A stretch of 8,519 nucleotides of DNA from CAKSIW01 sp045576435 (lineage in GTDB: Bacteria; Bacillota; Clostridia; Monoglobales; Monoglobaceae): assembly GCA_045576435.1 (NCBI GenBank), contig JAZNGL010000048.1, positions 1-8,519 of the forward strand, given 5' to 3'. Shown one piece after another: positions 1 to 6,169 of this stretch; within the stretch, counting starts at the first letter, position 1, and each line of letters begins with the position of its first letter. The position numbers were made by a program, and so were the translations under genes. The notes below the pieces were generated by a model. That model saw only the letters and a list, made by a program, of their open reading frames with translations. It had not been told where the DNA came from and ran no database searches.

Positions 1-9
1 CCTGTAATA

Positions 10-24
10 GCCCCTTCTAGGGGC
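10..24. repeat. Short G/C hairpin
   Basis: GCCCCT (10-15) is complementary to AGGGGC (19-24), giving a 6-bp stem with a TCT loop. No T-run follows on either strand, so it is not a normal intrinsic terminator. With the palindrome at 32-51 it forms a pair of closely spaced hairpins of the kind found near IS200/IS605 ends. Its right arm overlaps 23-30, which could pair with 206-213 instead, so the two foldings exclude each other in part. Confidence 0.6.
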
Positions 25-31
25 AGTGCAT

Positions 32-51
32 ACCACTAGTTTACTAGTGGT
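32..51. repeat. Perfect 20-bp palindrome, 9-bp arms
   Basis: ACCACTAGT (32-40) and ACTAGTGGT (43-51) are exact reverse complements separated by TT. It is a strong hairpin as single-stranded DNA or RNA on either strand. No U-tract follows in either direction, which argues against an intrinsic terminator. It could be a transposase-recognised subterminal hairpin (Y1 HUH transposases of the IS200/IS605 family bind such structures) or a protein-binding operator; the sequence does not choose between these. Confidence 0.75.
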
Positions 52-53
52 TA

Positions 54-71
54 TGATTTGCATAAAAATCA
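54..71. repeat. Short A/T-rich hairpin
   Basis: TGATTT (54-59) is complementary to AAATCA (66-71) with a six-base loop. It lies only two bases after the 32-51 palindrome, making three hairpins in tandem within the first 71 bases. On its own a 6-bp A/T-rich stem is weak and could be chance. Confidence 0.4.
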
Positions 72-98
72 GTCATACGCTCCGTCATTCCTCCTTTT

Positions 99-180
99 TC
101 GCAAAAGGTCACATTCGCGTCGGCTATTTGCTTGTAAACGCGCTCATATACGCCTTTAGCTCATTACCAACCTTTTGCGA
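99..180. repeat. 11-bp perfect inverted repeat spaced by 60 bp
   Basis: TCGCAAAAGGT at 99-109 is the exact reverse complement of ACCTTTTGCGA at 170-180. For random DNA of this length a perfect 11-bp inverted repeat is expected well under once (order of 0.01), so it is probably meaningful. Inside it CGCGT (116-120) can pair with ACGCG (138-142). Outside it TCATAC (73-78) can pair with GTATGA (192-197), and GCAGTGCA (23-30) with TGCACTGC (206-213). All of these nest without crossing, as in a single branched fold, but the shorter pairs are not significant individually. Confidence 0.6.
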
Positions 181-217
181 TTTTATCCGATGTATGATGA
201 GCACCTGCACTGCATTA

Positions 218-236
218 GAATGGACTCTGCCCATTC
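218..236. repeat. Small hairpin at the right edge of the structured segment
   Basis: GAATGG (218-223) is complementary to CCATTC (231-236) with a seven-base loop. A T-rich stretch follows on the plus strand (six Ts at 240-245), so a weak rightward intrinsic terminator of whatever is transcribed from the left is conceivable. The stem is short and four bases separate it from the T-run, which makes this a poor terminator match. Confidence 0.35.
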
Positions 237-279
237 CGATTTTTTGTATGTGAAAATCAAATTAATTTTACTAAAATGA

Positions 280-308
280 TTGATATTTTAACGATAATTT
301 GATATGAT
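280..308 (+). promoter_or_regulatory. Sigma-A-type promoter for rpiB and probably the downstream genes
   Basis: A -35 box TTGATA at 280-285 and a -10 box TATGAT at 303-308 are separated by exactly 17 bases. Each box differs from consensus by one base. Transcription should start near 315, giving a leader of about 35 bases before the rpiB ATG at 351. The surrounding 241-350 stretch is very A/T-rich, as expected upstream of a strong Gram-positive promoter. No operator or riboswitch fits in so short a leader. It is the only convincing promoter I see for the rightward gene run. Confidence 0.75.
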
Positions 309-335
309 AGTATTGGTATAAAAAAAGATTAATAT

Positions 336-344
336 GGAAGGAAG
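336..344 (+). promoter_or_regulatory. Ribosome binding site of rpiB
   Basis: The purine stretch GGAAGGAAG contains the Shine-Dalgarno core AAGGA at 338-342, eight bases before the ATG at 351. This supports that ATG as the start. Confidence 0.7.
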
Positions 345-350
345 TAAAGC

Positions 351-782
351 ATGATAGCAATAGGTTGTGACCACGGTGGTTTGAATTTAAAAAAATATAT
401 AGAAAAGTTTTTAGAAGAAAAAGGGCTTAAATATGAGGATTTGGGAACACATGACACTAACTCGTGTGATTATCCCCAAATTGCAAAAGCAGTCTGTGAA
501 AAAATCACAAGCGGTGAGGCTGAATTTGGTATTTTGGTTTGTGGCACGGGAATTGGAATGAGCATTGCGGCAAACAAAATTGACGGAATCAGAGCTGCAC
601 ATGTGACAGATACATATAGCGCAAGAATGACAAAAGAACATAATAATGCCAATGTTATTTGCCTTGGCGAAAGAATAACAGGATGCGACCTTGCTCTTGA
701 AATTGTTGATGCTTATCTTAAGGCAGAGTTTCAAGGTGGACGTCATGCAAACAGAGTTAATCAGATAATGGAGCTGGAATGA
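351..782 (+). CDS. rpiB: Ribose-5-phosphate isomerase B
   Basis: This 143-residue cytoplasmic enzyme of the RpiB/LacA/LacB family interconverts ribose 5-phosphate and ribulose 5-phosphate in the non-oxidative pentose phosphate pathway. The length is normal for RpiB (about 145-150). The N-terminal CDHGG motif (residues 6-10) forms part of the sugar-phosphate site. CGTGIGMSIAANK (64-76) carries the proposed catalytic Cys64, and EHNNANV (96-102) carries His97, equivalent to the ring-opening histidine of E. coli RpiB. The Cys and the single-gene context favour RpiB over the two-subunit galactose-6-phosphate isomerase LacAB, although some RpiB enzymes also act on allose 6-phosphate and this cannot be judged from sequence. 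It is the first gene after the promoter at 280-308; ispG begins 10 bases after its stop, so they are probably co-transcribed. Confidence 0.93.
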   Translation: MIAIGCDHGGLNLKKYIEKFLEEKGLKYEDLGTHDTNSCDYPQIAKAVCEKITSGEAEFGILVCGTGIGMSIAANKIDGIRAAHVTDTYSARMTKEHNNANVICLGERITGCDLALEIVDAYLKAEFQGGRHANRVNQIMELE

Positions 783-792
783 GGTTGTTTTA

Positions 793-1848
793 ATGAAGAA
801 GGCAAGAATAGTTAAAGTTGGTGACGTTTCTATTGGTGGGAACGAAAAAATAGCAATTCAATCAATGACAACCGCATATACGGCGGATGTTTTGAAAACG
901 ACGGAACAAATAAATGAACTTGCGGCACATGGATGTGATATTATCAGGGTTGCGGTTCCGGATGAGGATAGCGCTAAGGCTATTTATGATATTAAAAATA
1001 AAATCAATATTCCGCTTGTTGCCGATATTCATTTTGATTATCGCCTTGCCTTGATGTGCATGGAGAGAGGAATAGATAAAATAAGGATAAATCCCGGCAA
1101 TATCGGGGGCGAAGACAGGGCAAGGATGGTTGCCGAAGAAGCAAAGCGGAGAAATATTCCCATTCGAATAGGCGTGAATGGCGGGTCGCTTGAGAAAGAA
1201 ATTCTCGAAAAATATGGTTCTGCAACACCTGAGGCAATGGTGGAGAGTGCTGAAGGGCATGTTAAAATATTAGAAAAATACGGATTTTATGATACTGTTA
1301 TTTCTATTAAGTCATCAGATGTGAAAAAAACTATTGAGGCTTATAGATTAGCAGCAGAAAAATTTGATTATCCACTTCATCTCGGCGTCACCGAGGCAGG
1401 AACATATCAGCAGGGAATTGTTAAATCTGCAATAGGAATAGGGGCATTGTTGGCTGATGGGATTGGGAACACAATTAGAGTTTCTTTGACAGACGACCCG
1501 ATTTATGAGGTTGAGGCAGCAAAGACTATCCTTAAGGCTTTAGGTCTGGCAGACAGAGGAATTGAGCTTGTTTCGTGTCCCACTTGTGCAAGATGTAAAA
1601 TAGATTTGATATCTATTGCAAAACAGGTGACAGAGGCACTTGAAGGAGAAACTCTTCCGATAAAGGTTGCTGTTATGGGATGTGTTGTTAACGGTCCGGG
1701 AGAAGCAAAGGATGCAGATATAGGTATCGCAGGCGGGGATGGCTGTGCGATGTTGTTTAAAAAAGGGCAAATTTGCGGGAAAATTCCTGAGGGAAAAGTT
1801 GTTGAAGTTTTACTTAAAGAAATTGAGAGCATGAAGGGAATTGGTTAG
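793..1848 (+). CDS. ispG: 4-hydroxy-3-methylbut-2-en-1-yl diphosphate synthase (IspG/GcpE)
   Basis: IspG is a [4Fe-4S] enzyme of the MEP isoprenoid pathway that reductively converts 2-C-methyl-D-erythritol 2,4-cyclodiphosphate (MEcPP) to HMBPP in the cytoplasm, using ferredoxin or flavodoxin electrons. The protein is 351 residues, typical of the short bacterial form. An N-terminal TIM barrel (about 1-250) shows QSMTTAYT (23-30), ADIHFDYRLA (77-86) and RINPGNIG (98-105). The C-terminal cluster domain has the three cysteine ligands Cys262, Cys265 and Cys297 and Glu304 in NGPGEAK, matching the known three-Cys plus Glu ligation. The usual CPTCGRT motif reads CPTCARC here, adding a nearby Cys268. 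The ATG follows a GAGG sequence at 781-784 that overlaps the rpiB stop. polC begins two bases after the ispG stop. Confidence 0.95.
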   Translation: MKKARIVKVGDVSIGGNEKIAIQSMTTAYTADVLKTTEQINELAAHGCDIIRVAVPDEDSAKAIYDIKNKINIPLVADIHFDYRLALMCMERGIDKIRINPGNIGGEDRARMVAEEAKRRNIPIRIGVNGGSLEKEILEKYGSATPEAMVESAEGHVKILEKYGFYDTVISIKSSDVKKTIEAYRLAAEKFDYPLHLGVTEAGTYQQGIVKSAIGIGALLADGIGNTIRVSLTDDPIYEVEAAKTILKALGLADRGIELVSCPTCARCKIDLISIAKQVTEALEGETLPIKVAVMGCVVNGPGEAKDADIGIAGGDGCAMLFKKGQICGKIPEGKVVEVLLKEIESMKGIG

Positions 1849-1853
1849 TTTTG
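1834..1853 (+). promoter_or_regulatory. Ribosome binding site and TTG start of polC
   Basis: AAGGGA (1834-1839) inside the last codons of ispG lies 11 bases before a TTG at 1851-1853, itself two bases after the ispG stop at 1846-1848. The first in-frame ATG is codon 14 (1890) and has no Shine-Dalgarno sequence upstream. The TTG is therefore the better start, probably helped by ribosomes finishing ispG. Confidence 0.6.
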
Positions 1854-4800
1854 TCGGGCATTTTAGATATTTTTGACAAAGTAACAGTTATGAATGATTT
1901 AGCATGTCACTTGGAAAAATGTGAGGTGCTTAATTTTGTTGTGCAAATGGATAAAAAAGCAGTTTTGGTTGAGCTTTCAAGTGATAGCCTTATTCCCGGA
2001 ATAGATTTATATGAGTTTGTTGAGCATACAAAACAAATATATGAGCTTGAGGATTTGGAAATTAAAATAAAATATAAAAATGTTGCATTTTCGGATGAAT
2101 ATTATAAGAACATGCTCATAACTCTTTTTAAAAAAAGCAGTGTTTGCAAAGCTTTTTTGGTGGGAAGTTGTGCTTCTTTTGAGAATGACATTTTAAAAAT
2201 AAGCAATGTTAAATGCGGCGAGGAAATTTTGGAACAAAACAATTGCAAGCAGATTATAAAGCAAATTGTTGATTACGAATTGGGAACCAATATTTCGGTT
2301 GAGATAGATATAAAGCAACTTGATATCGATACATATAATTCTGAAAAAGAACAGAGAATTCAGAAAATAAATGAAAAGATTGCGGCACAAGCACCTGTTA
2401 AAAAAGAAGAAACTAAAGAAACAGAAGAAAACGAAATAAAGAATGGAACAATATATGGTAAGCCAATCACGGAAAACATCACTCCCATGGTTGAAGTTAG
2501 GGCAGGAATGGGAATTTGTGCAATCAAAGGTGAAGTTATTGATGTTGAAATAAGAGAAATTCAAAAAAACGGCAAGCTTGCCTTTATTGCAGTGAATTTT
2601 GACATTGGTGATGATAATTGGGCGCTGAGTTGCGAGCTTTTTGGCAAGGCAGAAATTGTTAAAAAGGCGGTTTTTGCAATTAAAGAAGGAAACATATTGT
2701 CGGTGCGTGGCTCCTATGAGATTGACGAACGGTCAAATCGTGAAAAAATGAAGGTTCTTTCTATTGAGCTCCATGAAAAACCAAGCATTCGGATGGATAA
2801 TGCAGAAGAGAAACGTGTGGAGCTTCATTTGCATACAAAAATGAGTGCAAAAGATGCAATAACATCGGCAACAGATTTAATAAACAGAGCGGCAAAATGG
2901 GGACATAAAGCGATAGCAATAACAGACCATGGTGTTGCACAGGCTTTTCCTGAGGCAAGCGGCGCAGCCGGAAAGATAAAGAAAACTGGTCAGGAATTTA
3001 AGGTTCTTTATGGCGTTGAGGGATATTTTGTCAACGACCTTCCTTTGAACATTAATTCTGTTCCGCGTAGCTATGTGGATAATTCCTATGTTGTTTTTGA
3101 CATTGAAACAACGGGCCTTGACCCTCAAAATGAAAAAATAACCGAAATAGGTGCGGCGAAAATTGTTAATGGTAAAATAGTTGATACGTTCGCTCAACTT
3201 ATAAATCCTGGAAGGACAATACCAGATAAAATAACCCAAATAACAGGAATAACGGATGAAATGGTTAAGGATAAGCCTTTCATAGAAGAGGTTTTGCCAA
3301 GATTTCTTGATTTTTGTGGAGATTCGATTATTGTTGCACATAATGCTGCATTTGACACCGGATTTATCAGAATACACGCCGCAAGACTTGACAGAGATTT
3401 TAAAAATAAAGTTGAAGACACTTTGGAGTTGTCTCGAGAACTTTTTCCGTCAGAAAAATCTCATAAATTGAATATTGTTGCGCAAAGATTGGGTGTTAGC
3501 CTTGAAAACCATCATCGTGCTGTGGATGACGCAACTGCAACAGCAGAAATTTTTATTAAGTTGGTGCAAATTAAGGAAGAAAAAAACAAAAATTCTGAAG
3601 CGGAAAATACCGTTGATTCAAACCCGGAAGTGTTGAAACAGCAATATAATCACATAATTATTTTGGCTAAAAACGCAGTCGGGCTCAAAAATATGTATAA
3701 ACTGATATCAAAATCGAATCTTGATTATTTTTATAAAAGACCCAGAATACCTAAAAGCGTTTTATCGAAATATCGTGATGGATTGATAATCGGCAGCGCC
3801 TGCGAACAAGGCGAGCTATATAGAGCAGTTTTAGCAGGGCGACCAATGGAAGAAATAGAGGAAATTGCCTCTTTTTATGACTATCTTGAAATTCAGCCGC
3901 TTGGAAACAATGAATTTATGCTGCGCAGTGGTACGGTTGGGAAAAGAGAAGATTTAATAAACTTAAATATTGAAATTGTGAAGCTTGGCGAGAGACTAAA
4001 TATTCCTGTTGTTGCAACATGCGATGTTCATTTTATGGATCCTGAGGACGAGCTTTATCGTCGTGTTTTGCAGGGCGCGCAGGGCTATGATGATGCGGAA
4101 ATGCAGGCTCCTTTATATTTCAGAACAACTGAGGAGATGTTAAAGGAGTTTGAATATCTCGGTGAGGAAAAGGCATATGAAGTGGTTGTTAAAAATACTA
4201 ATCTTATTGCTGATATGATTCAAGAAATACAGCCTCTTAAAACAGAGTCTTATCCGCCGTCAATAGAAAATTGTGAGCAAGATTTAGCGGATATGTGCCA
4301 TGCGTTTGCGCATAAGGTTTATGGTGAAAACCTTCCTAAAGTTGTTAAAGACCGCATGGATAGGGAACTTGAGTGTATTTTGGGATATGGTTATGCGGTT
4401 ATGTATATGATTGCGCATAAGTTGGTTAAGAAATCCAATGAAGCGGGCTATCTGGTTGGGTCGCGAGGCTCGGTTGGATCTTCATTTGCTGCATATCTTG
4501 CCGGAATAACTGAGGTTAATGCCCTTTGTCCGCATTATATTTGTCCAAACTGCAAAGAATCAGAATTTTTTGAACATGGCGAATATACGATAGGAATTGA
4601 TATGCCTGATAAAAACTGTCCCAAGTGTGGAACAAAAATGAATAAGGATGGATTTAACATTCCGTTTGAAACTTTTCTTGGGTTTAAGGGAGATAAGGTG
4701 CCTGATATTGATTTGAACTTTTCAGGTGAATATCAAGCAACAGCACACAAATATGTTGAAGAGCTCTTTGGTGAAGGATATGTTTTTAAAGCTGGAACGA

Positions 4801-6146
4801 TTGGCACAATAGCAGATAAAACGGCTATAGGCTTTTATGCGAGAAAATATTATGAAAATAAAGGAATTGTTCCAACTCAAGCAGAGCTTAAAAGGGTTTC
4901 AAAAGGTTTGGTCGACATAAAACAAACAACGGGACAACATCCGGGTGGAGTTATTGTATGCCCTAAAAACATGGATATTCATGATTTTTGTCCTGTTCAG
5001 CATCCTGCCGATAAAAAGGATTCGGGAATTGTGACGACGCATTTTGATTTCCATTCAATACATGATAATTTGCTCAAGCTTGATATTTTGGGACATGATG
5101 ATCCGTCAACAATCAGGATGCTTGAGACTTTAACCGGGGTTGATGCAACAAAAATTCCGCTTGATGACCCCAAAACTATGAGTATATTTTCAAGCACAGA
5201 GGCGATTGGTGTTACGCCTGAACAAATAAAAAGCAAAGTGGGAACGTTTGGCGTTCCTGAATTTGGAACATCATTCACGCGCCAGATGTTGCTTGATACT
5301 TTGCCGACTACATTCTATGAACTAGTGTTAATTGCAGGACTTTCGCATGGAACGGATGTATGGCTTGGAAATGCTCAGGAATTAATAAAAACAAAAACAG
5401 CAACGCTATCAGAAGTTGTTGCGGTCCGTGATGATATAATGACATATCTTATTAATAAAGGTCTTGAGCCGGTTATGGCATTTAAAATAATGGAGTTTGT
5501 CAGAAAGGGAAGAGCTGCAAAAGAAGGCATGCCTGAGGAATTTGAAACAGCAATGCGGGAAAACGGTGTTCCGGATTGGTATATTGGTTCATGTAAAAAA
5601 ATAAAATACATGTTTCCAAAGGCGCATGCGGCGGCATATGTAATGATGGGATTCAGGGTTGCATATTTTAAAGTGCATTATCCCATTGATTTTTATATTG
5701 CATATTTTACAGTTCGTGCCGATTTGTTTGATGCGGCAATAATGGCACAAGGAATAGATGTTTTAAAAGCTGAAATGCAGAGATTAGAACAAAAACAAAA
5801 CGATTGGTCAGCAACAGAGAAGAGCGTTTATACAATATGCGAGATATGTTATGAAATGTATCAGAGAGGTTTTGAGTTTTTGCCCGTTGATATATATAAG
5901 TCGCATGCGTTTAAGTTCCAGAAAGTAGATGGTAAAATTCTGTTGCCCATCAATGCGTTTCAGGGAATAGGCGATGCGGCGGCACAAAATATAATGGATG
6001 CCAGGGAAGATGGCGAGTTCATGTCTGTTGAGGATCTGAAACAGAGGGCACATCTCACCAAGACGGTTGTTGAAACTTTGAGTGAAAACGGATGTCTCTC
6101 GGGGTTGCCGGAAACAAGCCAGCTATCTTTGTTTGATGACATATAG
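1851..6146 (+). CDS. polC: DNA polymerase III alpha subunit, Gram-positive type (PolC)
   Basis: PolC is the main replicative DNA polymerase of low-GC Gram-positives, acting at the fork with the beta clamp and DnaX loader. At 1431 residues it matches the family (about 1437 in Bacillus subtilis). In order: N-terminal domain (about 1-165), a charged linker (165-200), an OB fold (about 210-310), the first half of the PHP domain (HLH 326-328, TDH 358-360), an inserted DEDDh proofreading exonuclease (DIETTGLD 417-424, HNAAFD 497-502, HHRAVDD 554-560), a linker (574-592), the second PHP half (CDVH 724-727), then the polymerase. Palm aspartates are Asp952 and Asp954 in PDIDLNFS, with Asp1078 in LDILGHDD. 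A zinc site uses Cys898, Cys901, Cys923 and Cys926. The C-terminus ends with QLSLF (1424-1428), a canonical clamp-binding motif. All catalytic residues appear intact. Confidence 0.97.
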   Translation: MSGILDIFDKVTVMNDLACHLEKCEVLNFVVQMDKKAVLVELSSDSLIPGIDLYEFVEHTKQIYELEDLEIKIKYKNVAFSDEYYKNMLITLFKKSSVCKAFLVGSCASFENDILKISNVKCGEEILEQNNCKQIIKQIVDYELGTNISVEIDIKQLDIDTYNSEKEQRIQKINEKIAAQAPVKKEETKETEENEIKNGTIYGKPITENITPMVEVRAGMGICAIKGEVIDVEIREIQKNGKLAFIAVNFDIGDDNWALSCELFGKAEIVKKAVFAIKEGNILSVRGSYEIDERSNREKMKVLSIELHEKPSIRMDNAEEKRVELHLHTKMSAKDAITSATDLINRAAKWGHKAIAITDHGVAQAFPEASGAAGKIKKTGQEFKVLYGVEGYFVNDLPLNINSVPRSYVDNSYVVFDIETTGLDPQNEKITEIGAAKIVNGKIVDTFAQLINPGRTIPDKITQITGITDEMVKDKPFIEEVLPRFLDFCGDSIIVAHNAAFDTGFIRIHAARLDRDFKNKVEDTLELSRELFPSEKSHKLNIVAQRLGVSLENHHRAVDDATATAEIFIKLVQIKEEKNKNSEAENTVDSNPEVLKQQYNHIIILAKNAVGLKNMYKLISKSNLDYFYKRPRIPKSVLSKYRDGLIIGSACEQGELYRAVLAGRPMEEIEEIASFYDYLEIQPLGNNEFMLRSGTVGKREDLINLNIEIVKLGERLNIPVVATCDVHFMDPEDELYRRVLQGAQGYDDAEMQAPLYFRTTEEMLKEFEYLGEEKAYEVVVKNTNLIADMIQEIQPLKTESYPPSIENCEQDLADMCHAFAHKVYGENLPKVVKDRMDRELECILGYGYAVMYMIAHKLVKKSNEAGYLVGSRGSVGSSFAAYLAGITEVNALCPHYICPNCKESEFFEHGEYTIGIDMPDKNCPKCGTKMNKDGFNIPFETFLGFKGDKVPDIDLNFSGEYQATAHKYVEELFGEGYVFKAGTIGTIADKTAIGFYARKYYENKGIVPTQAELKRVSKGLVDIKQTTGQHPGGVIVCPKNMDIHDFCPVQHPADKKDSGIVTTHFDFHSIHDNLLKLDILGHDDPSTIRMLETLTGVDATKIPLDDPKTMSIFSSTEAIGVTPEQIKSKVGTFGVPEFGTSFTRQMLLDTLPTTFYELVLIAGLSHGTDVWLGNAQELIKTKTATLSEVVAVRDDIMTYLINKGLEPVMAFKIMEFVRKGRAAKEGMPEEFETAMRENGVPDWYIGSCKKIKYMFPKAHAAAYVMMGFRVAYFKVHYPIDFYIAYFTVRADLFDAAIMAQGIDVLKAEMQRLEQKQNDWSATEKSVYTICEICYEMYQRGFEFLPVDIYKSHAFKFQKVDGKILLPINAFQGIGDAAAQNIMDAREDGEFMSVEDLKQRAHLTKTVVETLSENGCLSGLPETSQLSLFDDI

Positions 6147-6154
6147 AAAATTCT

Positions 6155-6161
6155 AAAGGAG
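6155..6161 (+). promoter_or_regulatory. Ribosome binding site of tex
   Basis: AAAGGAG is the best Shine-Dalgarno match in the window, eight bases before the ATG at 6170. It lies wholly in the 23-base gap after the polC stop, suggesting that tex is translated efficiently and independently of polC. Confidence 0.8.
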
Positions 6162-6169
6162 TGTTTTGA

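Larger units (their letters stand above)
1..240. other. Non-coding, hairpin-rich segment; possible mobile-element end or structured RNA
   Basis: No reading frame here looks like a protein gene. The segment is about 45% G+C by hand count and drops abruptly to about 20% over 241-350, so its origin or function differs from the intergenic DNA beside it. It contains short hairpins at 10-24, 32-51, 54-71 and 218-236, and an 11-bp perfect inverted repeat at 99-109/170-180. Two weaker complementary pairs, 23-30 with 206-213 and 73-78 with 192-197, nest around that repeat, so the whole could fold as one branched structure. Paired subterminal palindromes without terminal inverted repeats are typical of IS200/IS605-family ends, but no transposase sequence is visible and the segment runs off the left edge. 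The mobile-element and RNA readings are both inference. Confidence 0.4.

Noticed and set aside
32..60. Intrinsic terminator at the 32-51 palindrome
   Set aside because: The stem is A/T-mixed and no run of Ts follows on either strand.
44..160. Minus-strand 38-codon open frame ending in the 32-51 palindrome, with an AAAGGAGG sequence at 97-90
   Set aside because: No start codon lies at its beginning. The AAAGGAGG is one base from one ATG and 13 from the next, and the peptides that would result are only about 10-14 residues. I recognise no family. A decayed fragment of a mobile-element gene is possible but unsupported.
23..213. Retron-like msr-msd layout (closing repeat, two short hairpins, then a long hairpin)
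   Set aside because: A retron needs a reverse transcriptase gene close by on the same strand. The next plus-strand gene is rpiB, and the helices are short with long unpaired stretches. The resemblance is superficial.
26..253. Plus-strand 75-codon open frame beginning with GTG
   Set aside because: It runs straight through the hairpins and the 11-bp inverted repeat, the only purine-rich site upstream is two bases from the GTG, and its composition (many Cys, Leu and Ser in no family-like pattern) looks like translated non-coding DNA.
2193..2564. Minus-strand 123-codon frame opposite polC
   Set aside because: It is the antisense of an A-rich coding region, giving Phe/Asn/Leu runs; the PolC N-terminal and OB domains on the plus strand explain this DNA.
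3576..3627. Lys/Glu/Asn-rich stretch in PolC (residues about 574-592) as a possible insertion or intein scar
   Set aside because: It lies exactly between the exonuclease and the second PHP half, where PolC proteins normally have a variable linker, and no intein motifs are present.
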